This document shows, in pieces, positions 13,103 to 25,638 of a DNA stretch of 64,000 nt. The notes beneath the pieces are model-generated. The model was given only the letters and a program-made list of their open reading frames with translations, had not been told where the DNA came from and did no database searches. The stretch is from contig CM034233.1 in the NCBI GenBank assembly GCA_019916065.1, forward strand, positions 47,880,141 to 47,944,140. Reading direction: 5' to 3'. Position 1 is the first letter of the stretch. Every line of letters starts with the position of its first letter. The position numbers and the translations under genes are program-made. The stretch comes from Vitellaria paradoxa (taxonomy: Eukaryota > Streptophyta > Magnoliopsida > Ericales > Sapotaceae).

Positions 13103-13743
13103 TCCTGTAAAGCATGCATGTGTATGTTTTACCAAGCAATTAATGGAATTGATTACTCTCTGTTCATAGACCAATATATATACATATACATATAAATATA
13201 TAAGCAACAAAACACACAGAGGCACTACAATATTCAAAGATATATAAATATATATAGCATACATAAAAGGTTCTGCCCTTTATATGGAATGCAATAGTTA
13301 TATATATGGATATGTAGTAGAAGTTTTGCTACTGCTTAGTGTTATGGCAAAGAGAGAAAAGTCGTGATGTGCCGGACTGTGTTTGGCACAAAAGAAAAAG
13401 AAGTACAACGGTGAAAATGAGTTTCTCTTCTTCCTTCTACTGGGCTACTAGACTAAATTATCCTCTTTGGCAGATAAAGTTTGAGATAAGAGATGGATGG
13501 GTGTGGAAAAGATATAGAAGGCTGCACTTATATATTTATATTTGTAGCATCTTAGGGTTTTGTGGTATATACATGCATCCTTATATAAATATATATTAGA
13601 TTTCAAATAAATTAGATATTACCAATATTCCACTAAGTCCATAAATTTTCGACAAAAATTAAATTGTAATTGATTTAAAAAATGCTATTCAAATAATTTC
13701 TCAGAAATAATAAAAGAATAAAATAAAATTATCAATATATGTA
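13103..13743. other. No recognizable gene; microsatellite-rich
   Basis: TA-rich simple repeats lie at 13076-13090, 13176-13200 and 13240-13260. An 86-codon frame at 13339-13599 matches no family I know and ends in TA-rich repeat; I do not call it a gene. Confidence 0.4.
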
Positions 13744-13748
13744 TATAC
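13744..13748. repeat. Target-site duplication of element A (left)
   Basis: TATAC at 13744-13748 is repeated exactly at 23106-23110, immediately outside the two ends of element A. Confidence 0.85.
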
Positions 13749-15919
13749 TGTAATACCTAGTACTTAATTTTGGCCATTTCTGTGTTACTTTAGGCTAATA
13801 GAATATTTAAATTAAAATTGGGTAATTTATTTTATTTTTTCTGAGCTGGGTTTGGCCCAAAATTGATGTTTGGTTAGACAACTGGGTTGGACCCAGCCTT
13901 TCTTTCTTTTTTTTATCCTTTTTTTTTCCTTTCCTTTATTTCTGTTGGTTTCCTTGGCTAGGTGGTTTTCTTTCGTTTTTGGCTGTGGGTTCCAGAGTGC
14001 ACAAGGAGAGAGAGAGGAGAGAGAAGGGAAAGAGAGAGAGAGATCTGGGAAGAAAGAGGGTAGATCTAGATAGATTTCGACACCATAAACACTGTGGTAG
14101 CGTCCGTTTTGCGTGATTTCGCTCGTGGTGGAAGAACTTGACGCCTAAAGCTTTGAGGCCAAAATGAAAATTTCTCCATTTCTTCTTTTTCTTTAGATCT
14201 GAGGAAAGTGGGACCTATATTTGTGTTCTAGACATTGTAAGGAACATTTTGGTATATTTATATGTTTGATTCGGTGAAGTTTTATGATATGTGTATATAT
14301 ATATATGCACGGGTATATATATATGCATGTGGGTGTTAAACTTTTCAGATTTTTGAGACATGAAAATTACATAAATGAGATATAGGATTTTTGGGATGAA
14401 TTTCTATAAGTTTATTTTGTAGGAAAGTGATTAAATTTAGACTGAAAGTACGAAGTTAGTCCAAAATTAGAAGCTTAATAGTGGAGGCGTTCACTGGGAG
14501 AAGAAACGGAAAAAAAAAAGAAGAAGAATAAAGAAAATAATTGGGAATATTACCAATTGGGTCCAAAGCTTTTAGACAATCACGAAATGACCCCCTAAAA
14601 TTTTACATAATTATAAAATGCCCCTAAAAGTTTTAGATAATTTTCAAGTGACCACAAGAGTTTAAATAATTACAAGATGGCCCCTAAAGTTTAGGAAAAT
14701 TACGATTTTATCCCTAAAGAATTGGGGAGGATAATAATGTTACCCCTAGAGTTATGGGAAATTATGGTTGATGTCACTGCATTCAAAGGATGTTGTAAAT
14801 AAAAGTGTAAATTTTGGGATTTTAAAGCAGGATTGAGCACATCATGTGCATTGAGGCTGAGATGGTATCATCTGGTCTACGTTGAGGATATTGATTTGCC
14901 GTGAGTGCCACGCTTATATTATGACGTGCCGAGGCACGGGTTATATATATACATATATGGATGGGATTCACGATTTGGGAAAAATGAAAAAAATGAGATT
15001 TGAAAAATATCAGATGATCCCCCAGGCGATATATTTATATAATTACAGGTTAGTCATTTGAAGTTGGGCATTAATATTGAGGTGAGATATTATGAGATTT
15101 TTTGGATTGTAGCCGAATCCTGCTTGAGATAAGCGGATGTCTGTTTAGGGGTGTAACACGATTCTCTAGCTGACGGACCAGGGGGTGTAACATGGTTCCC
15201 CTGAGTCTTTGCTAATTAAGGGTGTAACTCGGTTCCCCAACTACTATTTATATTGATTACCCTGCTTAAGGTAAGCAGATGCCTGTAACACGATTCCTTC
15301 GCAGATGGGCCACGGGGTGTAACATGGTTCCCCTGAGTCTTACACTAATAGGGGTGTAACACGATTCCCCATTCGGTTTATATATATATTGAGATAATGT
15401 GACTGTTACATCTATTGATGAGATGCATGGATTATTATATTGATCATGAGTTTGGTTATGAAATAAGAGATATCAACTAAGAACTACGGTGACCTGATTC
15501 TCGAGGTGGGATATGTAAGTAGCTTAGGCTAGAGCAGCCTGAGTTCGGTCTTAACTATGGATTGAATTTATCGGGAGTGTACACGGTGTGGTTGGTGGAC
15601 TCGTTTGTAGTGCTAAGCATCCAATGTCCCAGGATAAGGTTGGGAATGGATAGAGATTAGAGAATTACATGGGTCACATCATTACATCATACCTATCATT
15701 ATATTATGTTTTGACTAATATTATTGTGAGTTATACCATATGATTGTGCATCTTCATTAGTGCACACTCGCACGGTCCTACTTACTGGGTTATTAGCTCA
15801 TTCCATCCATATTATAGGTGACCCGATGAGACCAGGAGGTAGTCACCCAGAGGTAAGCTGAGATCAACAGATTAATGAAACATTTGATTAGTTTATGTGT
15901 TGATGACTATTTCCTTATT
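13749..15919 (+). repeat. 5' LTR of element A, 3'-truncated
   Basis: It aligns with the 3' LTR from TGTAATACC to CTATTTCCTTATT (15919, equal to 22815). The remaining 290 bp seen in the 3' LTR (22816-23105), the primer site and leader are absent; gag-side sequence begins at 15920. It includes a polypyrimidine stretch near 13900-13940, a GA-rich stretch near 14005-14045 and TA microsatellites near 14297-14330. Confidence 0.88.
15118..15395 (+). repeat. Internal LTR repeat with GTGTAACACGRTTCCC motifs
   Basis: Two diverged units of about 135 bp, each opening CCTGCTT(R)AGRTAAGC and carrying three GTAAC-type motifs (starts near 15151, 15185, 15222, then 15283, 15317, 15354; repeated steps of 34 and 37 bp). 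The same array is in the 3' LTR. Confidence 0.75.
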
Positions 15920-15953
15920 GGTTTGGAAATTGATAATGATTATATTTTGTAGA

Positions 15954-17040
15954 ATGGCTAGATGTGGGAGAGGTGGAAATCAAAGGAATCAATCTGATGA
16001 TCAAGATCTTAATGCTCTAGGTGTAGGGCATGATAATTTTGATGAGGTGCCATTGACTGGTGGTGGCTTTCCACAGCCAACATATAAGCAAATGATGCAG
16101 TTCATGGCGACCTAGTGGGCCCAAATGCAGGGTTTAGGTGTACCGACAGCTGCTTTTGCCCTAGTAGCAGCGGTAGCACCTGCATCGGGGGACACGCCGA
16201 TTATGAGGATTATCAATTAATTTAAGAAACTTGATCCCCCTAAGTTTAATTGGGAAGGGGATCCAGTCAGGGCAAAAAGATGGCTGGAGGAAATTTCAGA
16301 GATGATGGTGACCTTGGGTATAGAAGGTGATGAAGTCAGAATTAGGGTAGCAACACGTCAGTTTCAAGGAGGTGCTATTCATTGGTGGAGATATTATAGA
16401 GACACCATTGATATTCATACTTTGACTTGGGAAGCATTTAAAGAAGCATTTCTTGAGAGGTTTTTTCCTACAGTGATGAGGGAAATAAAGGTTCAGGAAT
16501 TTTTTACATTAGAGCAAGGGAGTTTATCAGTACAGGAATATGAGAGGAGATTTGCAGAATTAGCTAGATATGCTCCATAATATGTGTCGAATGAGGTGGT
16601 AAGGGCCAGGAAGTTTGAATGGGGATTGAGTCCCTACATCAAAAGGCAGATCATCGGGTTGAGACATCAGACCTACTCTGGTGTGATAGTCGTAGCTCTC
16701 GTAGTGGAGAAAGATGCCATTAACTTCAGCTCTAGTGCTCATGGAGGCCAGGGACAAGCTTAAGGATAGAATGTGATGCAAGAATATGATTCTAGTTCCA
16801 GACAAAGAAAAGGTAAAGAGAAGGCCAATGGTTTTAGAATAAGGTCTCAGCAATATCAGCAGTAATTCCCTTATCAGAAAAGAAGTAGTTCTGGTTCAGG
16901 ATCAGGTTCGGGTTCATCGGCTGGTCAGCGAGGATGACAGTTTCAGTCTCCTCAGAGGGGAAAGTTTCATGATCAAGTTAGACAGAGATTATGTTATAGA
17001 TGTAATCAACTTGGACACCTAGCAGCCAATTGTCCATTTT
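15954..17040 (+). pseudogene. gag: gag of element A (broken)
   Basis: Gag would form the capsid-like particle and bind the RNA. From the ATG at 15954, frame 3 shows a glycine-rich N-terminus, then a Retrotrans_gag core around 16230-16600 (LDPPKFNWEGDP, GGAIHWWRYY, FLERFFP, LSVQEYERRFAELARYAP), a serine/glycine-rich linker, and a CCHC zinc knuckle at 16992-17033 (CX2CX4HX4C, with a GH pair). In-frame stops interrupt it at 16113, 16218, 16578 and several times after 16760; most look like CAG or CAA changed to TAG or TAA, or TGG changed to a stop. Near 17040 the reading moves to frame 1. The family usually has one continuous gag-pol frame, so both defects are decay. Confidence 0.85.
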
Positions 17041-20000
17041 GGGGAGATGTCACAGGGGAGTGTTGAGCCAGGTGCACAGTCAATTGAGTTTTATCATACA
17101 CAGCAATACCCAATGAGACCTGCACTACCTATGTCGCAACAGCAGCCTATGCAACAGATTTACCAATTTCCGCAGCTGCATGGTGGTGGCAGTGGCTAGC
17201 GAGGGAAGAGCAAAGGTGATGGTAGTTTAGGAAGTCAGAGGACTCAGGGGCATGCCTACGTACTGACGCAGGAAGATGAGACTCCAGACGTTTCTGTGAT
17301 ACGGAGTACGTTCCTTTTATTTAGCACTTAGGTACATGTTTTATTTGATACCCGCGCATCCTATTCATTCATTTCGCATGCGTGTGTAAAGACTTTGGGT
17401 TTAACACCTAAGAGGCTGGAGGAGCCTATGTTTGCAGATTCTCTAATAGGTAGCAGTTCTTTAGTGAATTGGATCTGTAAGGATTGTGTTTTACAGTTGG
17501 GTGATGTCAAATTATGGATTGATTTGAGAGTTTTGAAGATGAATGAGTTTGATGTGATTTTGGGAATGGATTGGTTGTCTACTTATCGAGTAATGATAGA
17601 TTGTTACTGTAAGTTAGTGACAGCTACTTTACCGAATGGTACTATAGTTAAGATTCAAGGAGAGGCAAGAGTAGTTTTGCCTTCTTCGTTGCTTGACACG
17701 ATGAGCGTGGGAAAATTTTCTAGTTTATTGGCCAGTTTGAGATTGAATGAGAAGGATTTCAAGCACTTTCTTCCAAGGGTGGTTTGTGAGTATGAAGATG
17801 TATTTCCTGAGGAATTGTATGAATTACCTCCTCATAGGGAGATTAAATTTTGTATAGATCTCATGCTAGGAGTTTTTCCTATTTTTGTGGCCCCGTATCA
17901 TATGGCACCAGCAGAGTTGAAAGAATTAAAGGTTCAATTGAAGGATTTGTGTGCTCGAGGTTTTATTCGACCTAGTACATCGCCGTGGGCGGCATCAGCA
18001 GTTTTTGCACAGAAGAAGGATAAGACCTTGAGATTTTGTGTTGATTATCGGTTCTTGAATTCAGTGACTATTAAGAATAAGTATCCATTGCCGAGGATAG
18101 ATGATTTGTTTGATCAGTTGCAAGGATCAGCTTGTTTTTCTAAGATTGATCTTCATTCGGGTTATCACCATCTGAGGATTCGAGAGGAAGATATCCCTAA
18201 GACGGCATTCTGTACCCGATATGGTCACTTTGAGTTTATGGTTATGCCATTTGGGTTAACGAATGCCCCGGCAGTGTTTATGGATTTAATGAATAGGATT
18301 TTCCGACCCTACCTGGATTGGTTTGTAGTAGTATTCATTGACGATATTTTGATTTATTCTCGTAATGAGTATGAGCACGAGAAACACTTGAGGACTATTT
18401 TATAGACACTTCGGGACCACAAATTGTATGCTAAGGCTAGCAAATGTGAGTTTTGGTTATTTGAGGTGAAGTTTTTGGGTCATGTAGTTTCTGACCAAGG
18501 AATAGTAGTGGATCATTCTAAGGTTTCAGCCGTGTTAGATTGGGCACAACCGAGATCTATTTTTGAAGTTCGTAGTTTCCTGGGTTTGGCTCGTTATTAC
18601 CGCCGTTTCATTCAAGATTTTTCTCGATTAGCAGTTCCATCAACTCAGTTGACTTAGAAAGGAGTTAGATTCGAATGGCATGATGCCTGTGAGGATTCTT
18701 TTAATGAATTGAAGTGAAGATTGACTCCAGTATTGATCATACCTAAACGTGGAATGGGATATTCGATGTATTGTGATGCTTCACATGAAGGTTTGGGATG
18801 TGTCTTGATGTAGAATGATTAAGCAGTGGTGTATGGGTCTAGACAGTTGAAGCCGCATGAGAGGAATTACCCTACGCATGATTTGGAGTTGGCAGCCGTA
18901 GTTTTTGCCTTAAAAACTTGGCGGCATTATTTGTACGGTGAAAGATTTAATGTTTATTCAGATCACAAGAGTTTAAAGTATTTGTTTACTCAGCATGATT
19001 TGAACATAAGGCAGAGAAGATGGATGGTGGTTTTGAATTTTGGTGGTGTCTCTAAGAAGATGTTGGTGGTTTTGAATTTTGGTGGGATGATGATGATAAG
19101 GATGGCACCACCTACACTAGTATGAACTATTTGCAAGTAGTACCTATATTGTTGACACGGGTTATTAAGACTCAACAGAATGATCAAGATTGTCAAGATA
19201 TGAGGTATTATTTGTCTTTAGGACAGGAAGCTAAAAGTTGGACTATGTCTGCAGAAGGGTATTTAAAATTCAGAGATAAGATTTTTGTGCCTGACGTGAA
19301 TGAAATTCGGGAAGAGGTACTTTGGGAATTTCATCACTCGAGGTTTGTAGTACATCCTGGAGGAACTAAAATGTATAAAGACTTGGGACGTTAGTACTGG
19401 TGGAGTGGCATGAAGCATGATGTGGCGAAATTTGTATCTCGTTGCCTAACCTGTTAGCAGGTAAAGGCTTAACACCAAAGACCAGTTGGTTTGTTACAGC
19501 TATTACCAGTTACACAGTGGAAGTGGGATCATATAACTATGGATTTTGTGGTGGGTCTCCCGAGAACTTGTAAGAGGTATAACGCCATTTGGGTAATTGT
19601 TGACCGATTAACTAAATCAGCTCATTTTCTACTTGTTTGGAATAAGGATTCTATAGAACAGTGGTGTCAACTTTATATTCGTGAGATCATTCGGCTGCAT
19701 GGTACACCCTTGTCCATTGTGTTAGATTGAGACCCGGTATTTACAGCACAGTTTTGGCAGAGTTTGCAAGAGGCACTGGGAACTCAATTGTGTTTTAGTA
19801 CAGCTTTTCATCCACAGGCAGACTGGTAGTCAGAGCAGACTATCCAGATCTTGGAGGATATGCTCAGGTCTTGTGTGTTGACTTTAGGAGGAAGTTGGGA
19901 GAATCATTTGCCCTTAGTTGAATTTGAGTATAACAACAGCTATCAAGCAAGTATTGATATGGCTCCATATGAAACTTTGTATGGACAACCTTGCAGATCT

Positions 20001-20582
20001 ATATTACGTTGGACTGAAGCTGGAGAACCTGTGACAGTTGGTCCTGAATTGGCGAGACAAGCATTAGAGAAGATTCAAGTAATTCGATAGTGACTTTTAA
20101 TGACTCAGAGTAGACAAAAAAGTTATGTTGATAGACAGAGACGGCCGTTGGAATTTTAGGTTGGTGATTTTGTGTTTTTGAAAGTTTCACCAAAATAAGG
20201 TATAGTTCGATTTGGGAAACGTGGAAAACTTTCCCCGAGATACATTGGACCTTTTGAAATTATTGGGAAAATTGGTGAGGTGGCATACAGATTAGCGTTT
20301 CCTTGACAGCTAGCTCGGATTCACAGTGTATTCCATATGTCCATGCTTCAGAGATATATACCGGATCCTTCTCATGTGATTAATTGGGAAGAGTTAGATA
20401 TTGAGGAGGATGTGACTTTTGAGAATCTGCCAGTTCGGATTGAGGACAGGTGTGAACAGGTTTTGTGAGGCAAGACTATCCTTTTGGTTTACGTGTTGTG
20501 GCAACACCGTGGAGTTGAAGAATCCACTTGGGAACGTGAATCGGTGATGCAGTTGAAATACCCATCCTTGTTTATTGATTGA
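17041..20582 (+). pseudogene. pol: pol of element A: PR-RT-RNaseH-IN-chromodomain (broken)
   Basis: Protease: the active-site triplet reads D-T-R-A at 17347-17358, so the catalytic-loop glycine is lost. RT (about 17890-18700): [43 protein letters not shown] and the catalytic FIDD near 18340 are all readable. RNase H (about 18750-19020): [10 protein letters not shown]. Integrase: HHCC remnant with HH near 19335 and SRCLTC near 19440; core WDHITMDFVVGLP with the second Asp beside a TGA near 19730; EFEYNNSYQASIDMAPYE near 19921. A C-terminal chromodomain (VLWQHRGVEESTWERE, about 20400-20580) ends at a TGA at 20580. Premature stops are at 18403, 18655, near 18715 and 18809, 19393 and others; the frame changes near 19030-19120, where a 21-bp duplicated phrase and GATGAT repeats replace the usual RNase H to integrase linker. 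Confidence 0.9.
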
Positions 20583-20619
20583 GAAATTTTATGTAAATTT
20601 CGAGGACGAAATTGTTTTT

Positions 20620-20632
20620 AAGGGGGGAAGAA
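20620..20632 (+). other. Polypurine tract of element A
   Basis: AAGGGGGGAAGAA directly precedes the 3' LTR TG. It is the usual plus-strand DNA primer site, after the conserved phrase ATTTCGAGGACGAAAT at 20598-20612. Confidence 0.9.
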
Positions 20633-23105
20633 TGTAATACCTAGTACTTAATTTTAGCCATTTCTATGTTACTTCGGGCTAATAGAATATTTAAATTAAA
20701 ATTGGGTAATTTATTTTACTTTATTTTTTCTAGGCCAGGTTTGGCCCAAAATTGATGTTTGGTTGGACAACTGCGTTGGACCCAGCCTTTCTTTCTTCTT
20801 TTTTTTTTTCCTTTCTTTCATTTCCTTTATTTTTTTTGGTTTCCTCGGCTGGGTGGTTTTCTCTTGCTTCTGGCCGTGGGTTCCAGATTGCACAGGGAGA
20901 GAGAAAGGAGAGAAAAAGGAAAGAGATAAGAGAGATCTGGGAAAAAGGAGGGTAGATCTAGATAGATTTCGACGCCGTGAACACTGTGGTAGCGTCCGTT
21001 TTGCGTGATTTCACTCGTGTGGGAGAACTCGACGCTAAAAGCTTTGAGGCCAAAATGAAAATTTCTCTATTTCTTCTTTTTCTTTAGATCTGAGGAAAGT
21101 GGGACCTATATTTGTGCTCTAGACATTGTAAGGAATATTTTGGTATATTTATATGTTTGATTTGGTGAAGTTTTAAGAGATGTGTGTGTATATATATATA
21201 TATGCACAGGTATATATTTATGCATGTGGAACTTTTCAGACTTTTAAGCCATGAAAATTACATAAATGAGATATAGAGATTTTGGGATAAATTTTTATAT
21301 GTTTATTTTGTAGGATAGTGATTAAATTTAGGCTGACAGCACGAAGTCTGTTCGAAATTAGAAGCCTAACAGTGGAGGCGTTCATTAGAAGAAGAAACGG
21401 AAAAAAAAGGGAAAAAGAATAAAGAAAATAATTGGGGATAATACCAATTGGCCCCAAAGCTTTTAGATAATCACGAAATGACCCCCTAAAATTTTAGATA
21501 ATTATAAAATACGCCTAAAAGTTTTAGATAATTACCAAGTGACCCCTAAGAGTTTAAATAATTACAAAATGGACCCTAAAGTTTAAGAGAATTACGATTT
21601 TACCCCTAAAGAATTGGGGAGGATAATAATGTTACCCCTAGAGTTATGGGAAATTATAGTTGATGTCATTACATTTGAAGGATGTTAGAAATAAAAGTGT
21701 AAATTTTGGGATTTTAAGGCAGGACTGAGCACATCATGTGCATTGAGGCTGAGGTGGTATCATCTGGTCTACGTTGAGGATATTGATTTGCCGTGAGTGC
21801 CACACTTATATTGTGACATGCCGAGGCACGGGTTATATATATATATATGGATGGGATTCACGATTTGGGAAAATTGAGAAAATGAGATTTGGAAAATATC
21901 AGATGATCCCCAGGCGAGATATTTATATAATTATAGGTTAGTCATTTGAAGTTGGGCGTTAGTATTGAGGTGAGATATTATGAGATTTTCTGGACTGTAG
22001 CCAAATCCTGCTTGAGATAAGCGAATGCCTGTCTAGGGTTGTAACACGGTTCCCTAGCAGACGGACTAGGGGGTGTAACATGGTTCCCCTGAGTCTGCTA
22101 ATTGAGGGTGTAACTCGGTTCCCCAACTGCTATTTATATTGATTACCCTGCTTGAGATAAGTAGATGCCTGACTAGGGGTGTAACACGGTTCCCTAGTAG
22201 ATGGGCCACGGGGTGTAACGCGGTTTCCCTGAGTCTTACACCAATTAGGGTGTAACACGATTCCCCATTCGGTTTATATATATATTGAGATAATGTGGTT
22301 GTTACATCTATTGATGAGATGCAAGGATTATTATATTCATCATGAGTTTGGTCATGAAATAAGAGATATTAACTAGGAATTACGGTGACCTGATTCCCGA
22401 GATGAGATACGTAGGTAGTTTAGGTTAGAGCAGCCTGAGTTCGGTCTTAACTATGGATTGAATTTATCGAGAGTGTACACGGTGTGGTTGGTGGACCCGC
22501 GCATAACGCTAAGCGTCCACTATCCCAAGATAAGGTTGGGAATGGATGGAGATTAGAGAATTACATGGGTCACTTCATTACATCATACATATCATTATAT
22601 TATGTTTTGACTGAATTTATTATGAGTTATACCATATGATTGCACATCTTCACTAGTGCACACTCGCACGGTCCTACTTACTGGGTTAGTAGCTCATTCC
22701 ATCTATATTACAGGTGACCCGGTAAGACCAGGAGGTAGTCACCTGGAGCTAAGTTAAGATCGATAGATTAATGAAACATTTGATTAGTTTATGTGTTAAT
22801 GACTATTTCCTTATTTGTGTGACCCGAGGTGTGGGTCCCAACTTTATCATATATGAGATTGTATAATTATCGATAATGTTGATGCGGCTATTTTAGCCTT
22901 GAATTAAGTCACCGGGGTGTAACGTTATATCTATCGTGATTTATGTTATTTTTGTTTATTTAATATGGGAATGAGGGATGTATTTAGTAGTTTTGATGAT
23001 TGTTATTACATTATGACCTGACCTTGGTATAGGTTTTTATATTATTTAATTAGTTTCTATATTCTCATATTGTCCGTCTCGAACAAATAAGTTAGGGGCG
23101 TGACA
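20633..23105 (+). repeat. 3' LTR of element A, 2473 bp
   Basis: Full-length LTR from TGTAATACC to GGGGCGTGACA, followed by the TATAC duplication. Its last 290 bp (22816-23105) are missing from the 5' LTR. The motif array seen at 15118-15395 recurs at about 22010-22285. Confidence 0.9.
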
Positions 23106-23110
23106 TATAC

Positions 23111-25206
23111 ACATATACATACACGTATCATGATATCAGATCACTTTACGAATTTAATTACAATCAGAATTTTTACTTCATGTCATAGTCATCTATTAAC
23201 CTAATTGACTACCTGCAATATATTGTATTATTAATATTATTTATTTATTATTATTTTTTATCAAACAGCTAATTTAATGTTATCTATGCACGCGTGTGCA
23301 CACACAATCATATATAGTAGAATATATATATATATTAGCAACATGAATTCATTTTATTAAATTAGAAATAAAATAACCATAATTTGTAATTCATGAAAAT
23401 ATTTAAATAAAAAATTCGTGCAACCTGTGCGTCTACAATAAAATTAGCATTTAATTAATGCCTCAAAAAAATTAAATTAACAAAATTTCTTACTACCAAA
23501 TTAAATATTAACTAGAAAAAATAACCAATGCAAAAAAAATTAAATTTCCAGGTCATTACACAACTTGTTAGGTGCTATCTAATTGTTAGAAGTGGTAATT
23601 ATTATCCAAACCCATTAACCTGCCCAATTAAATTCAAATTATATAGGTTTGAATTCAATTAAAATTGTTAGTGGATATAATTGGGCGGATATGATAATAC
23701 CTATTAAATTAATAGATTTAAATGGGTTAATGATACAACCCGTTAAACACTCTATTTATTTACTTATTTATATTTCTTAGTTTTGTTAGAACAAATCTTG
23801 CGTTAGATAAATATTTTAATCCAATAAAGTAATCCGTTACTATTCAATACCTATATTAAATTCGAGAAAATCAATCAAACCACAAAAAAGTATGATTTCA
23901 AAACCACACAAAATAAAGTTAACAATATATGCAAATGTAAATATATGTGTAATGCTATTGCAATGGTAACATAGTAAAAAAATATGTGAATCTATATATA
24001 TATATCTGTATTTTAACATTTCCTAATTTTATTGCATGCAATATAGTTAATTTAAATATTTTTAGTTTAAAATAAATTTTTAAATATTTTTTAATTTATA
24101 TAGATAATAGAAAATAGGTTTTTCTTTATTTTTTTTGGATAAAAAAATTGAAAGTGCCTTTGGAAATGTATTTTTATTTACAATAATTAATTCTTATTTA
24201 ATAAAATATTTAATTTTATTAATGTTTTAAAATATTAATTAAACTTAATAAACTAAATTTCATATTAATTTAATAATTTACTAAATTAATAAATTTAATG
24301 AAATTAAATAGAATTTATTGAATTATTTTAATTATATTATTAATGAAAATAATTTAATTCAATAAAAATAAAACATATAAAATATAAGTTAATTATTTTT
24401 TATTAAAAATAATTTAATAAAATATATTTTGATATTAATTTAAATAAATAAATTAAATTAATAATTATTTAATTTAATTTATTGAATTCAATTATATCAT
24501 TTATTTTTAAATTCATGGAGTTAATTAATTATATTGTATTATATTATTTATCAAAAATAATTTAATTAAATATATTTCATATTAATTACATTAAATTATT
24601 AATAATTTAATTTAATTATTATTTTAATTTAGTTTAATTAATTTAATTATATTATTTATTTTTTTAAATTAATTAAATAAATTTACTTTAATTATATTAC
24701 TTATAAAAAATAATTTTGGTTTAATAAAATATTTGAATAAGATAATTCATTTTAGTTTGATGCAATAAAAATTAACAGTGGTAAAATTTACAAAATATTT
24801 ATAACAGAAAAAAAGAGTGAAAACATCTTTTTTTTATTTGCATTTTTCTATTTAAGTTTTCATTTCTTTGGGAAACAAAGAAAAAAAAGATTTGACAAAT
24901 ATGTTTTTTACCTGTTTTTAAAATCTGTAAACATAAATAGAAAAATAATAAACATAAACGAAACCGAATAGCACCTTAATGAACCAAAAATTTTAAATCA
25001 ATCAAATTTCTTATTATCAAATTAAAAATTAACTAAAAATCAAAGTATTATTAAATGAGTATAGTTAGGTTCATGAGTTTGATATAACCCGTATCCAACC
25101 TACCCAGCAATAATCCATTATTAAATGGGTATAATTGGGTTTAGCCTGTTTGATGACAACCTATTTATGACCTAACCCAAATCTATGAATTTGGTAGTTC
25201 TAATAA
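23111..25206. other. No gene; AT-rich flank with an extreme AT island at 24050-24760
   Basis: No coding signal. The stretch 24050-24760 is almost only A and T, made of repeated short phrases such as TTAATTTAATAA and AATTAAATTAAT. A TA microsatellite lies near 23320-23335 and 23995-24004. A matrix-attachment-like or simple decayed low-complexity region is possible; nothing in the sequence decides. Confidence 0.5.
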
Positions 25207-25389
25207 TTGTATATACAATCCAATGACATAGTTCTGACCCTTGATAATTTGGCTCAAATTTTTGATCTACCTTGTCTTAAATGTGTTAAGTTCGCAACAG
25301 TATCTGATGAGGAAGGTCCTTTTAGGACTGATATTGCTAGGGTGTTGGCTGAGGGGCACTGTCTATGGCCTGGGAAGACCATTCCTTAG
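25207..25389 (+). pseudogene. Relic of a plant-transposon ORF3-type protein
   Basis: The reading SNDIVLTLDNLAQIFDLP parallels the ORF3 of element B (LTPDDFALIFQLP near 40591-40625) and is followed, as there, by a variable acidic stretch. This is the domain found in ORF3 of Athila-type elements and in stand-alone plant transposon-like proteins. The frame stops at TAG 25387 but similar reading continues for a few dozen codons. No LTR of an Athila element is visible around it, so it is a short orphan fragment. The similarity is by eye and short. Confidence 0.35.
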
Positions 25390-25638
25390 AAGGAGATAGT
25401 TGAGGATCATACGATAATCCATCTTTTGTTACCAAAACCGTAGACCCCACTTTCACATTATTCGTGTCTTAAAGCATTAAGGCCAACTTATTCATTCCAT
25501 TGTCATCGATAGGATCTATGACTTGCCTTATTTTATATTTTCCTTAATTGTTGTTTGTTGGAATTCTGTGAGTTGTCAAGATTTCATGCTTTTTGGAGTA
25601 TTCGTCACTCATTTTCTTTTCTTTTTTGGCATTGATAT

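Larger units (their letters stand above)
13749..23105 (+). mobile_element. Element A: Tekay/Del-type chromovirus (Ty3/gypsy), degenerate
   Basis: A 9.36-kb LTR retrotransposon bounded by TG...CA ends and a perfect 5-bp target duplication. Order is LTR, gag with CCHC knuckle, protease, reverse transcriptase, RNase H, integrase, chromodomain, polypurine tract, LTR. The chromodomain after integrase and the LTR termini place it with plant Tekay/Del chromoviruses. All reading frames are interrupted by stops and two frame changes, and the 5' LTR has lost its last roughly 290 bp together with the primer-binding site, so it cannot replicate by itself. LTRs differ at about 5-6% by eye. Confidence 0.93.

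Noticed and set aside
13339..13599. 86-codon frame just left of element A
   Set aside because: No family match, runs into a TA repeat, and no splice or promoter context; chance frame is likelier.
15118..15395. A-LTR GTGTAAC array as a further two-turn phased motif
   Set aside because: Steps are 34, 37 and about 61 bp and come from a tandem duplication of about 135 bp, so they do not follow the 20-22 bp rule.
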